A stretch of 64,000 nucleotides of DNA from Gordonia alkanivorans NBRC 16433 (lineage in GTDB: Bacteria > Actinomycetota > Actinomycetes > Mycobacteriales > Mycobacteriaceae). The DNA lies in contig NZ_BACI01000056.1 in the NCBI RefSeq assembly GCF_000225505.1, positions 1 through 64,000 on the forward strand, written 5' to 3'. Shown here piece by piece: positions 23,429 to 32,089 of this stretch; the stretch's first letter is position 1, and each line of letters opens with the position of its first letter. A program made the position numbers and the translations under genes. Below the pieces are notes generated by a model, which saw only the letters and a program-made list of their open reading frames with translations, did no database searches and was not told the DNA's origin.

Positions 23429-24225
23429 AGGCGGCGCTGGTCGCGGAATACCGCAAGTTCGTCTCCACCAGGATGTGGTGGGTGCTGCTCATCGCGATGG
23501 TCGGATACCTGGCGTTCATCGGTGCCGTCCTTGCCTTTTCGATGACCGCTGACGATGCGATGAATCAGCCGGTGCTGCTCTCGGGTGGCGACCTCGCGCG
23601 GTCGATCTACGCACTGACCTCACCGATCGGATATGTCTTCGCGCTGGTGATCGGCAGCTTGGCGGTGACCGGCGAGTTCCGGCACAAGACCATCACCGCC
23701 AGCCTCCTGGTGGAACCGCGACGCGGAATCCTGTTGGTGGCCAAGTTGGTCGCGGGTATTCCGATCGGCGCGCTGTACGGCATCCTCGGCACGCTCGCGG
23801 TGGTGGCGACCGCCGCGCCGGTCCTCGCGCTCCTCGGGGACGGCGCCTTCCTCGGCGACACGTCGACCATCGAGGTCATCGTCCTGTCGATGCTCGTGAT
23901 GGTGTTGTGGACGGCGCTGGGCGTCGCCTTCGGGGCGGTGGTCTCAAATCAGGTCGCCTCGATCGTCATCCTGCTGGCGTTCACCCAGCTCGTCGAACCG
24001 ATCGCCCGGATCGCGCTGGCCTCCTTCGACGCCACCACGTCGGTGTCGAAGTTCCTGCCCGGGTCGGCGGCCGACGCCCTGGTCGGCACGAGCTTCTACG
24101 CCAGCATGGGTGAGGGCGCCGGGGATCTGCTCCCGCAGTGGGCCGGTGCTCTCGTGATGCTGGTGTACATCGCCGCGTTCGCGGTGATCGGGCGGTACAC
24201 CACGCTGCGACGCGACATCGCTTAG
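23425..24225 (+). CDS. ABC-2 type exporter permease
   Basis: A 266-residue membrane protein with about six segments (WWVLLIAMVGYLAFIGAVLA first, MLVYIAAFAVIGRYTTLRRD last). It overlaps the ATPase gene by 4 bp (ATGA). Together they form an export pump of unknown cargo; nothing nearby gives the substrate. Confidence 0.86.
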   Translation: MKAALVAEYRKFVSTRMWWVLLIAMVGYLAFIGAVLAFSMTADDAMNQPVLLSGGDLARSIYALTSPIGYVFALVIGSLAVTGEFRHKTITASLLVEPRRGILLVAKLVAGIPIGALYGILGTLAVVATAAPVLALLGDGAFLGDTSTIEVIVLSMLVMVLWTALGVAFGAVVSNQVASIVILLAFTQLVEPIARIALASFDATTSVSKFLPGSAADALVGTSFYASMGEGAGDLLPQWAGALVMLVYIAAFAVIGRYTTLRRDIA

Positions 24226-24346
24226 CTCCCGCATCAACGGGGCGTATGCCGAGCCCGTCGTTGCAATCCGGTCACAACACCTGTCCCATCCGTCACATCT
24301 GCCCCATACTCGACGGGTTACTCGACCCACGACGAGGGGATGCCGC

Positions 24347-25330
24347 ATGCGACGACACCGAACGCTGACCGGGGCACTGGTGGCGGTCGGGGTGTCACTC
24401 GTCGCGCTGACACTCACCCCGGGAGTCCCGTCCGCTGTCGCCGACCAGGACACCGCCCGCATCGTCTCGACCACCGCCTTCGACGGACGCGAGCGCCTCA
24501 AGATCTGGTCGCCGTCGATGGGTCGCGAGATCACCGTCGACGTCCAGCATCCGGCCGGGGACACCAAGCGACCGACGCTGTACATGCTCGACGGCGCCGA
24601 AGCACACGACGAGGAGTCCGGCTGGTACGCGATGACGAACCTGCAGCAGCTGGCCGCGGGCGAGAAGCTCAACGTCGTGACGCCGGTCGGCGATCCGCAC
24701 AGCTACTACACCGATTGGCGCGCAGTCGATCCCGGCGTCGGCAAGAAGTACATGTACGAGACGTTCCTGACCGAGGAACTGCCCCCGCTGATCGACGAGG
24801 AGTTCGGCGGCAACGGTCGCAACGCCATCGCCGGGGCGTCTATGGGCGGGGTCGCGGCCCTGACCCTCGCCACCCGACGCCCCGCGCTGTACCGCGGGGT
24901 GGCCGGGTACAGCGACTGCGCCAACATCTCGAGCCCCCAGAACCAGCTGCTCACCCGATGGGACGTGAGCCGCGGCGGCGGCAACGCGAACAACATGTGG
25001 GGCCCGATGGGCGACCCAGAGTGGAGCGCCCACGATCCCTACGTGAACGCGGAGGAGCTGCGCGGCAAGACCATCTACATGTCGTCGGGAAACGGCCTCC
25101 CCGGGAAGTACAACAACCTGCTCTCCGACCCGATCGACGAGACCTTCCAGGGCATGATCGGCGAGTTCGGCAGCTGGACCTGCACCGGACAGATGAGCAA
25201 CCGCTTGAAGCAACTCGGCATCCCCTACACCTCCAACCTGCGACCCAGCGGCACCCACAAGTGGGGCTACTGGAAGGACGAACTGGCTGTGTCCTGGCCG
25301 ATCCTGATGCGCTCGATCGGACTGCGCTGA
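24347..25330 (+). CDS. Secreted mycolyltransferase-like esterase (antigen 85/Cmt family)
   Basis: A 327-residue Ag85-family protein with a signal peptide (LTGALVAVGVSLVALTLTPGVPSAVA). Motifs: LYMLDGAEAHDEESGWYAMT, GASMGGVAALTL (nucleophile Ser), ETFLTEELPPLIDEEFGGNG and HKWGYWKDEL with the catalytic His. It is a paralogue of 18363-19358. ATG at 24347. Confidence 0.87.
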   Translation: MRRHRTLTGALVAVGVSLVALTLTPGVPSAVADQDTARIVSTTAFDGRERLKIWSPSMGREITVDVQHPAGDTKRPTLYMLDGAEAHDEESGWYAMTNLQQLAAGEKLNVVTPVGDPHSYYTDWRAVDPGVGKKYMYETFLTEELPPLIDEEFGGNGRNAIAGASMGGVAALTLATRRPALYRGVAGYSDCANISSPQNQLLTRWDVSRGGGNANNMWGPMGDPEWSAHDPYVNAEELRGKTIYMSSGNGLPGKYNNLLSDPIDETFQGMIGEFGSWTCTGQMSNRLKQLGIPYTSNLRPSGTHKWGYWKDELAVSWPILMRSIGLR

Positions 25331-25331
25331 T

Positions 25332-26006
25332 TCACGCGGGACGCGGGATGGCCGCCGAGAGGCTCTGCCCGATCCACGACGGGATCTCGCGGGCGATCTC
25401 CGCCGGGGCGTGGACCTCGGCTCGATCGGCGCTGAGCGCGTACCGCCAGTCGATGTCGCCGCGCCAGATCTCGGTCAGGGTTCTCAAATCGGTCACGATG
25501 GTGGCGTCGACCTCGTAACCGGGATCGAAATCGCACACCTGCGCGTCGTCGCCCGACACGACGAGCCACCAGGTTCCCGACCTACCGATGACATCGCGAA
25601 ACCTGAACTGCACCATGGTCCGTCGCCGTGGCCATCGTTCGACGGCGATGGTGCGGCGCATGTCCCACATCAGCAGGTGAGGGTCGAGGTCGGCGTCTCC
25701 GAGTTCTCCGACCCAGCGAATCCCCCACTGGCTCAACGCCTCCACCACAGTGGTCAGCTCCTGGCCCATGTCGGTCAGTGAGTACACCGAACGACCACCG
25801 ATGTCCGAACGCCGAATGACCCCGGCTCGTTCCAAACTGCGGAGCCGCTTGGTGAGCAGCGCCGGCGACATCTTCGGTACGCCGCGTCGTAGTTCGTTGA
25901 AATGACGGCTGCCCAAGAGCATTTCGCGGACGATCAGGATCGTCCAGCGTTCATCCAGGAGCTCCATGGCCTTGGCGACCGGGCAGAACTGTCCATACGA
26001 CGTCAT
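25332..26006 (-). CDS. HxlR-family regulator with C-terminal SCP2-like domain
   Basis: A 224-residue protein: HxlR winged helix in residues 1-100 (CPVAKAMELLDERWTILIVR, then LLTKRLRSLERAGVIRR), followed by a ~110-residue domain that looks like SCP2/sterol carrier. HxlR regulators sense reactive electrophiles or redox through a conserved Cys, here Cys8. ATG at 26004-26006 with AAGGGAGG. It faces the methyltransferase gene, so it is the likely regulator of that gene and itself. Confidence 0.85.
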   Translation of the reverse strand: MTSYGQFCPVAKAMELLDERWTILIVREMLLGSRHFNELRRGVPKMSPALLTKRLRSLERAGVIRRSDIGGRSVYSLTDMGQELTTVVEALSQWGIRWVGELGDADLDPHLLMWDMRRTIAVERWPRRRTMVQFRFRDVIGRSGTWWLVVSGDDAQVCDFDPGYEVDATIVTDLRTLTEIWRGDIDWRYALSADRAEVHAPAEIAREIPSWIGQSLSAAIPRPA

Positions 26007-26032
26007 CGCATCCTCCCTTGCGTCGTTGAATC

Positions 26033-26091
26033 CCAGTACACACCCGCGGCACGTCGATGACCAGTACAGAATGTGAACCGGTTCCGGTACA
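26033..26091. promoter_or_regulatory. CCAGTACA repeats between HxlR regulator and methyltransferase
   Basis: CCAGTACA occurs at 26033-26040 and 26061-26068 (28 bp apart), and a variant CCGGTACA at 26084-26091 next to the palindrome ACCGG-TT-CCGGT (26077-26088). Placement between divergent genes suggests operator or promoter elements for the HxlR protein. Confidence 0.42.
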
Positions 26092-26182
26092 GATGTTGGT
26101 CTGGAGGGATGCGCCGTGGACGGTGGATGCTCGAGAGGTCCGCCAGATGAACACGACTCCAACGAGCACGAGGATTCCCATC

Positions 26183-26998
26183 ATGACCACGATCCACCCC
26201 ACCCCGTTCGACGCCGAGATCAAGGCCAAGCACCGCAAGCTCTGGGCAGCGGGCGACTATCCCGCCGTCGCCGATCTGATCGCCCCGCTGGGCAGGCGCC
26301 TCGTCGACGCGCTGTACATCCGGTCCGGCGACAAGGTTCTCGACGTCGCCGCCGGCGCCGGCAACGTCGCGGTGCCGGCAGCTCGGGCCGGTGGGCACGT
26401 CGTCGCCACCGACCTCACCCCCGAGCTGCTGGAGACCGGCGAGGCGCGGCACAAGGATCTCGGCATCACCTGGCGCACCGCCGATGCCGAGGACCTCCCG
26501 TTCGACGATGACGACTTCGACATCGCGACCTCCTGCGTCGGCGTCATGTTCGCACCCAACCACCAGCGGTGCGCCGACGAACTCGTCCGCGTCGTTCGAC
26601 CCGGCGGCAGGATCGGCCTGATCAACTGGACGCCAACGGGTTTCATCGGCGAACTGTTCGGCGTCATGAAGCCGTATGCACCGCCGCCACCTCCCGGAGC
26701 ACAGCCCGGACCGCTGTGGGGCAGCACCGACCATGTGCGATCGCTGTTCGACGGCCGCGTGACCGATCACCGGTTCACCACCACGACGGTGGAGATCGAC
26801 AAGTTCCCCGACGGCGCCGCGTTCCGGGACTTCTTCAAGGCCCACTACGGCCCGACGATCGTGACCTTCCGCAACATCGCCGACGACCCGACCCGCGTCG
26901 CCGAACTCGACTCCGCCATCGCCGAGCTAGCCGACCGGCACATCACCGACGGCCGCATGGAGTGGGAGTACCTGCAGGCTGTGCTCACCGTCGTGTGA
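26183..26998 (+). CDS. SAM-dependent methyltransferase
   Basis: A 271-residue class I methyltransferase: motif I VLDVAAGAGNVAVPAA, motif II VVATDLTPELLE, DAEDLPFDDDDFDIATSCVG, then VVRPGGRIGLINWTP. ATG at 26183 (GAGG upstream) is preferred to 26147. Divergent from the HxlR regulator; substrate unknown. Confidence 0.84.
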   Translation: MTTIHPTPFDAEIKAKHRKLWAAGDYPAVADLIAPLGRRLVDALYIRSGDKVLDVAAGAGNVAVPAARAGGHVVATDLTPELLETGEARHKDLGITWRTADAEDLPFDDDDFDIATSCVGVMFAPNHQRCADELVRVVRPGGRIGLINWTPTGFIGELFGVMKPYAPPPPPGAQPGPLWGSTDHVRSLFDGRVTDHRFTTTTVEIDKFPDGAAFRDFFKAHYGPTIVTFRNIADDPTRVAELDSAIAELADRHITDGRMEWEYLQAVLTVV

Positions 26999-27098
26999 GC
27001 CCCGTCCCCGCCGCGTGGCACAATCGCGACTTCCCCTCAGATGCGCCACTTCCGGCTGGCGCTTCTGGCCGGAACCAGCGATTGTGCCCGGGCGCGGG

Positions 27099-28328
27099 TC
27101 ACGCGTGCGCGAACGCCGCCTCCGATTCCGGGTTGCGCGCGACGTAGCGCCGGCCGATAGCGAAGCAGACCGCGGTGAGGATCGACGAGACGATCATGAT
27201 GCAGGCCATCGGTACGGCGGTGTCGTCGCCGGCGAGGCCGCCCAGCGGGGACAACGCGCCACCCACGAGGAACATGATCCCGCCGAGCATGGCACTGCCG
27301 GCGCCCGCGGCGTCGTGGGTGTGCTCCATGGCCAGGGCGGCCGCGTTGCCGAAGATGAAGCCGATGGCCGTGGCGAGGAGAAACAGCGGGACAACCAGCA
27401 GGACCGGCACCGACGACACCGCCGCGCCGAGCACCCCGCACGCGGCGAGGATCAACACGGGAAGACTGCGCTTGATGGTCGTCGCGGGATGGACCTGCCG
27501 ACGCGCCAACCTCGACGAGATCAGTCCTCCACCCATCATCCCCAGCGCGTTGACCGCAAAGGCGCAGCCGTACACCAGCTCCGACGTTCCGATGACGTTC
27601 TGGTACACGAATGACGAGCTCGAGATGTAGGCCATCAGCGCGCCGAACGCGAAGGCCTGCGTCAGTACGTAGGCCATGAACGCCGGGCGCTTCAGCCGAC
27701 CGAGTAGGTCCCCGAACCGAAGTCGCGGTGCACGACGCTCCTGCGGCAGGGTCTCCGGCACCGAGGTCACCGCACCGATCAGCTGCAATACGGCCGTAGC
27801 CAGGATCACCGCGAGGATGCCGCGCCACGGAACATGTCCTGCGAGAACACCTCCCACGAGCGGTGCGATGACCGGTGCGAGACTCTGGATACTCATCATC
27901 AGCGTCATCGACCGGGCGCCGGCGAATCCGCGGAGGAGATCGGCGATGACGGCGCGGGCGATGACCATGCCGGACGCCGCCGCGAGCGCCTGCACGAACC
28001 GGGCGCCGATCAGCACCTCGATGTTCGGTGCCGCGACCACCACCACACCGGCGATGACTGCGCCGGCAGAGCCGATGATCAGCGGGAGACGCCGACCGAA
28101 CCGGTCCGAGATCGGACCCCAGATGACCTGGCCGACACCCACACCGATCAGGAACGCGGTCAGCGTCAACTGCACGTGCGTGGCGTCCGTGTGCAGAGCG
28201 TCCTGGACGTCGATGAACGAGGGCAGGTACAGATCGGTCGCGATCGGTGCGGTCGCCGACAGGAGCGCCAGAGTGAACAGGAGGCGCGCACCCAGGCCGT
28301 CGCGGGTGGTCGGAGCAGAGCTTGTCAC
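27099..28328 (-). CDS. MFS multidrug exporter (Bcr/CflA type)
   Basis: A 409-residue 12-segment transporter. First helix region LFTLALLSATAPIATDLYLP, motif A variant GPISDRFGRRLPLIIGSAG, and LAPVIAPLVGGVLA (motif C-like). Starts at GTG 28326-28328. The 13-bp gap to xthA suggests a shared transcript. Confidence 0.85.
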   Translation of the reverse strand: MTSSAPTTRDGLGARLLFTLALLSATAPIATDLYLPSFIDVQDALHTDATHVQLTLTAFLIGVGVGQVIWGPISDRFGRRLPLIIGSAGAVIAGVVVVAAPNIEVLIGARFVQALAAASGMVIARAVIADLLRGFAGARSMTLMMSIQSLAPVIAPLVGGVLAGHVPWRGILAVILATAVLQLIGAVTSVPETLPQERRAPRLRFGDLLGRLKRPAFMAYVLTQAFAFGALMAYISSSSFVYQNVIGTSELVYGCAFAVNALGMMGGGLISSRLARRQVHPATTIKRSLPVLILAACGVLGAAVSSVPVLLVVPLFLLATAIGFIFGNAAALAMEHTHDAAGAGSAMLGGIMFLVGGALSPLGGLAGDDTAVPMACIMIVSSILTAVCFAIGRRYVARNPESEAAFAHA

Positions 28329-28341
28329 CGGCGGGAGATCA

Positions 28342-29280
28342 TCAGCCCAGCTGAGTACCTGCGGGTCGCGGACCGTCTGACGACCCCTTCTCCCCGTCGT
28401 TGACCTCGGCGTATTCGACGACGAGGGGCGCGTGGTCGGAGAGCCGGACATCCGGCGTCGGTTCCTTGTCGACCTCGACCCACCGCGCCCGACGCGCGAG
28501 CCCGGGTGTCGCGAGATGGTGGTCGATGCGCCACCCGACGTCCTTGACGAAGGACTCCCCCGCCCAGCTCCACCAGGTGAGCGGGCCCGGCCGGTCGCCG
28601 TGCAACGCACGCACCACGTCGACGAGCCGGCGCGACCCGGTGATCTCACCGAACCACTCTCGTTCCTCGGGCAGGAAGCCCTCCATCTTGCGGGCCGCAC
28701 GCCAGTTGGTGACGTCGTGTTCGAGGTGGGCGACGTTGAGGTCGCCGAGAAGAAGGAACTCCCGCCCGGCGCGGCGTGCCGCGAGCCGGCTGCGCTGCAG
28801 TTCGCGGGCGAACGCCGCCAAGAACCGTTGTTTGCGTGCATGTTTGGTGCCGCCATCGGGCTTCTCCCGCATCGAACCGGGCCGCTGCAACTCCGCGGGC
28901 AGACCGCCCTTGGGTAGGTAGATGTTCGCGACGGTGAGGGGCCGGTCGGCCAGATCGACCTCGACATACCGCCCTTCGAGCGCGAAAGCGTTCAGCCCGA
29001 GCGCCTTCGGTGGATGCGTCAGCCAGGTACGCACTGCGGCGGGCGCGGTGCGGGTCAGGATCGCCACGCCGTTTCGTCCCGGGATCGTGCCGACGTCGAC
29101 TGCCGCGGTGTAACCGGCGAACTCACCGACATCGTCGATGCCGCACCGCAACTCCTGCAGGCCCACGACATCGGGATCGCGCTGTGCCAGCCAGACGTCG
29201 AAGCCGCGCCGACGCGCCGCCCGAATCCCGTTGACGTTGAACGACGCGACGGTGAATCCGGCTCCCTCGACCTCAGACAT
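28342..29280 (-). CDS. xthA: Exodeoxyribonuclease III (AP endonuclease)
   Basis: A 312-residue Exo III-family enzyme for abasic-site repair. Motifs: SFNVNGIRA, VGLQELRC, AILTR, LLGDLNVAHL, and SDHAPLVVEY at the C-terminus with the catalytic Asp/His. ATG at 29278-29280 overlaps the stop of the SGNH gene by 8 bp. A ~20-residue Gly/Ser-rich tail is unusual but short. Confidence 0.92.
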   Translation of the reverse strand: MSEVEGAGFTVASFNVNGIRAARRRGFDVWLAQRDPDVVGLQELRCGIDDVGEFAGYTAAVDVGTIPGRNGVAILTRTAPAAVRTWLTHPPKALGLNAFALEGRYVEVDLADRPLTVANIYLPKGGLPAELQRPGSMREKPDGGTKHARKQRFLAAFARELQRSRLAARRAGREFLLLGDLNVAHLEHDVTNWRAARKMEGFLPEEREWFGEITGSRRLVDVVRALHGDRPGPLTWWSWAGESFVKDVGWRIDHHLATPGLARRARWVEVDKEPTPDVRLSDHAPLVVEYAEVNDGEKGSSDGPRPAGTQLG

Positions 29281-30046
29281 CCCGAACGACGATCGAGGTG
29301 AGTGACGGCCGCTTGGGCTCGCGGCCGTCGCCGAGGGAGACCCCGCGGAGCTTGCGTATGAGCCACGGCGTGAAGAACTCGACCGCCCACCGGGTGTCGC
29401 GAACGAGGGCGGCCACCGGATGCGAAACCGGTGCGGGTGGCAGCGGATTGCCCCAGTCGTCGGTCGCGTCGGGGAGACCGAGGGCATGCGCGGCAGCGTC
29501 GGCAAACCTCTCATGCCCGAACGGCGAGGCGTGCAGGCGGTCCGACGACCACGATCGCGGGTCCGTCAACACCGGTGCGGCGTGGAGGTCGACGAGGATA
29601 AAACCGTAGGTCGCGGCGAACTCGCGATTCATCGCGTTCAGCTCCAGCAACCGGTGCTCTTTTCGGGCGGCGAACGGGATGGTGCGGACGATGTTCGGGA
29701 AGGTCGAGACGATCACCGTGACATCCGAATCGGCGAGTCGCCGATAGATCGCATCGAGGTCGGCGCGCACCTGGGTGAGGTCAGAGCGGCCGATCACGTC
29801 GTTCATACCGAGCGGTGCGGCGACGAGATCCGGTTCGAGAGCGAGCGCCGGTTCGAGCTGATCCTCGAGAACCTGCCGCGTCCGCTTCCCACGGATCGCA
29901 AGGTTGGCGTACTGCAGATCCGGGTTGAGTACCGCCATCCGCTCGGCGAGGCGATCGGCCCACCCGCGGAATTCGTACTCCGGGTGCGGGTCTCCCAGAC
30001 CCTCCGTCTGACTGTCACCGATGGCGACGAACCTCGAGAACTGCAC
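29273..30046 (-). CDS. SGNH/GDSL hydrolase
   Basis: A 257-residue cytosolic SGNH hydrolase: block I AIGDSQTEG (nucleophile Ser), block II with Gly in NLAIRGKR, block III GMNDVIG, and block V DRLHASPFGHERFA. GTG at 30044-30046 is chosen because the longer frame runs through tRNA-Ser(TGA). Coupled to xthA by an 8-bp overlap; esterase or lipase substrate unknown. Confidence 0.88.
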   Translation of the reverse strand: MQFSRFVAIGDSQTEGLGDPHPEYEFRGWADRLAERMAVLNPDLQYANLAIRGKRTRQVLEDQLEPALALEPDLVAAPLGMNDVIGRSDLTQVRADLDAIYRRLADSDVTVIVSTFPNIVRTIPFAARKEHRLLELNAMNREFAATYGFILVDLHAAPVLTDPRSWSSDRLHASPFGHERFADAAAHALGLPDATDDWGNPLPPAPVSHPVAALVRDTRWAVEFFTPWLIRKLRGVSLGDGREPKRPSLTSIVVRDV

Positions 30047-30120
30047 GGCGAAGATCTTAGGACGCCGCGTGCCGTGTCGTGCCTCACGTACAGATTCGCG
30101 AAGGCGCCACACGGCGATCC

Positions 30121-30208
30121 TGGCGGAAGCGGAGGGATTTGAACCCCCGGTGGTTTTACCCACGCTCGCTTTCAAGGCGAGTGCATTCGGCCGCTCTGCC
30201 ACGCTTCC
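30121..30208 (-). tRNA. tRNA-Ser(TGA), with encoded CCA
   Basis: A class II tRNA: acceptor GGAAGCG/CGCTTCC, anticodon loop CTTGAAA with anticodon TGA, encoded CCA. Its 3' 28 bp differ from the satellite attachment core at only three positions, so it is a potential secondary attachment site. Confidence 0.92.
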
Positions 30209-30293
30209 CTGACCAGCAAGAGTACGTCAAACACGGACATCGGCCGTCAGCACCCCATTGCGCCGCGCTGATCTGGTGGTAGGCGGCTCCGAG

Positions 30294-30443
30294 TCAGTCC
30301 TCCTCGGCTTCGCGCTCCCGCCGCGCCGCTTCGATCACCTCGGGTGGAGCCGGCTTCCGCAGCCAGGCCTGCATGCGCAGCAACCCGCCTGCGATCGTGC
30401 CGATGGCAACCACGGTGATGATGATCCAGAACAGAGTGGACAT
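30294..30443 (-). CDS. Small single-pass membrane protein
   Basis: A 49-residue protein: an N-terminal hydrophobic helix (LFWIIITVVAIGTIAGGLL) then a charged tail (PEVIEAARREREAEED). ATG at 30441-30443, about 100 bp from the divergent quinone oxidoreductase gene. Small proteins of this layout are common near tRNA genes in actinomycetes; function unknown. Confidence 0.6.
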   Translation of the reverse strand: MSTLFWIIITVVAIGTIAGGLLRMQAWLRKPAPPEVIEAARREREAEED

Positions 30444-30543
30444 GAGCCCATTGTCCGCCCACCGAGGTCGGGCGGACACCGGTTCGGCCCGGGACGTCGC
30501 GGGACACCGTGGTTCTGGTGCCCCATGTGGAACCATCGACAGG

Positions 30544-31512
30544 GTGAAAGCCATCGTCGTCGAATCCGAGAACCTGTCCGTGCAGGACGTGCCCGACCCG
30601 TCGCCGGCTGCCGGTGAGGTGGTGATCGACGTGGTCGCGGCCGGTGTCAACCGTGCCGACATCCTCCAGCGAGCCGGGAACTACCCGCCGCCGCCCGGTG
30701 CCTCGGAGACGCTCGGTCTCGAGGTGTCCGGCCGGATCTCCGCGCTCGGTGACCAGGTGTCCGGTTGGGCGGTGGGCGACGAGGTGTGCGCACTCCTGGC
30801 CGGCGGCGGCTACGCGGAGAAGGTCGCGGTTCCCGCCGAGCAGGTCATGCAGGTCCCGCGTGGCGTCGACCTGGTGTCGGCGGCCGCGCTCCCCGAGGTC
30901 GCGTGCACCGTGTCGTCGAACGTCTTCGACACCGCGCACCTGAGCACGGGCGAGCTGCTTCTCATCCACGGCGGATCGAGCGGCATCGGCACCCATGCGA
31001 CACAACTCGCGCATGCGATGGGCGCCCGGGTCGCGGTCACCGCCCGCACCCAGGCCAAGCTCGACCGGTGCCGCGAATACGGCGCCGAGATCCTGATCGA
31101 CTACACGCGAGACGATTTCGCCCAGATCCTCAAGGACAACGGCGGCGCCGACGTGATCCTCGACATCATCGGCGCCAAGTACCTGTCGTCGAACATCAAG
31201 GCGTTGAGCACCGACGGACGTCTGGTGATCATCGGGATGCAGGGCGGCACGAAAGCCGAACTCCCGATCGGCCTGCTGCTGGCCAAGCGGCTGTCGGTGA
31301 TGGGCACGACGCTGCGCGCCCGTCCCGTTCACGGGCCGGGCGGCAAGGCCGAGGTGGTCGCGGCGACCATGGCCCGCACGTGGCCGTTGATCGAAGCCGG
31401 GAAGGTCGAGCCGGTCGTCGACCGCACTTTCCCCCTGGCCGACGCCGCCGCGGCGCACGACCACCTCAACAGCGGTGACGCCATCGGAAAGGTCCTGCTG
31501 ACGCTGGAGTAG
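30544..31512 (+). CDS. NADPH:quinone oxidoreductase, MDR family
   Basis: A 322-residue zinc-free medium-chain reductase: LQRAGNYPPPPGASETLGLE, then the nucleotide motif LIHGGSSGIGTHATQLAHAM and a C-terminal LADAAAAHDHLNSGDAIGKV. It reduces quinones or enones with NADPH. The gene order qor-like, csd-like, bpa matches Rv3777-Rv3780. GTG at 30544. Confidence 0.88.
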   Translation: MKAIVVESENLSVQDVPDPSPAAGEVVIDVVAAGVNRADILQRAGNYPPPPGASETLGLEVSGRISALGDQVSGWAVGDEVCALLAGGGYAEKVAVPAEQVMQVPRGVDLVSAAALPEVACTVSSNVFDTAHLSTGELLLIHGGSSGIGTHATQLAHAMGARVAVTARTQAKLDRCREYGAEILIDYTRDDFAQILKDNGGADVILDIIGAKYLSSNIKALSTDGRLVIIGMQGGTKAELPIGLLLAKRLSVMGTTLRARPVHGPGGKAEVVAATMARTWPLIEAGKVEPVVDRTFPLADAAAAHDHLNSGDAIGKVLLTLE

Positions 31513-31513
31513 G

Positions 31514-32014
31514 TCAGCGAGCGGGGGCCGACTCCTCGTCGGCGGCGGCGACCGCCTCCTTGATCTTGCGGAACGCGATCCCGAGACAGGCGAACTCATC
31601 CGGGCTCATCGCGTCGACGACGAACCTCCGGATGACCCGGTCGCGGAGATGGACGTGGGTGGCAAGAGTCTCGCGGCCCTGATCGGTGAGGTGAACAAGT
31701 CGATGGCGCCCGTCCGCCTTCGACTCGAGTCGTTCGACGTCGCCGACCTCGCTGAGTCGCGCGATCATGCGCGACACGGTGCTGACGCGCATGTGCACGG
31801 TGTCGGCCACCTCGCTGACACCCAGCTTCGGCGATTGCGAGATCGCCTCGAGGATGCGCAGGTCCGACAGCGACAGGCCGCGCCTTACGAACTCGTCGTT
31901 GACGCGCGCGAACAACGCCCATCCACCGTCGACGAGGTAGAACCAACTCTCGGCCTCGGCAGAGGTGAGTGACCGCGGAGGACCTGATGCTCGATCATCC
32001 TTGTTTCCCGACAC
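31514..32014 (-). CDS. MarR-family regulator
   Basis: A 166-residue winged-helix protein: LGVSEVADTVHMRVSTVSRM is the recognition region, and LESKADGRHRLVHLTDQGRE the wing. GTG at 32012-32014; the 17-bp palindrome 7 bp before the start is its probable own operator. It stands convergent with the oxidoreductase and next to the csd-like gene. Confidence 0.86.
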   Translation of the reverse strand: MSGNKDDRASGPPRSLTSAEAESWFYLVDGGWALFARVNDEFVRRGLSLSDLRILEAISQSPKLGVSEVADTVHMRVSTVSRMIARLSEVGDVERLESKADGRHRLVHLTDQGRETLATHVHLRDRVIRRFVVDAMSPDEFACLGIAFRKIKEAVAAADEESAPAR

Positions 32015-32020
32015 AACAGG

Positions 32021-32037
32021 ACAACATACATTGTTGT
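32021..32037. promoter_or_regulatory. Operator-like palindrome ACAACA-N5-TGTTGT before marR
   Basis: A perfect 6-bp inverted repeat with 5-bp spacer immediately upstream of the MarR-type gene, in an AT-rich patch. MarR proteins usually bind 16-20-bp palindromes overlapping their own promoter, so this is a good autoregulation site. Sequence visible; binding inferred. Confidence 0.65.
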
Positions 32038-32089
32038 TAATTCGGGACGCGCAATAGTGAATACCGTGCGGGGTTGCGCTGTCCTCTGT

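Noticed and set aside
30047-30202. N-terminal extension of the SGNH hydrolase
   Set aside because: The extended frame reads through tRNA-Ser(TGA); the GTG at 30044-30046 begins exactly at the family start.
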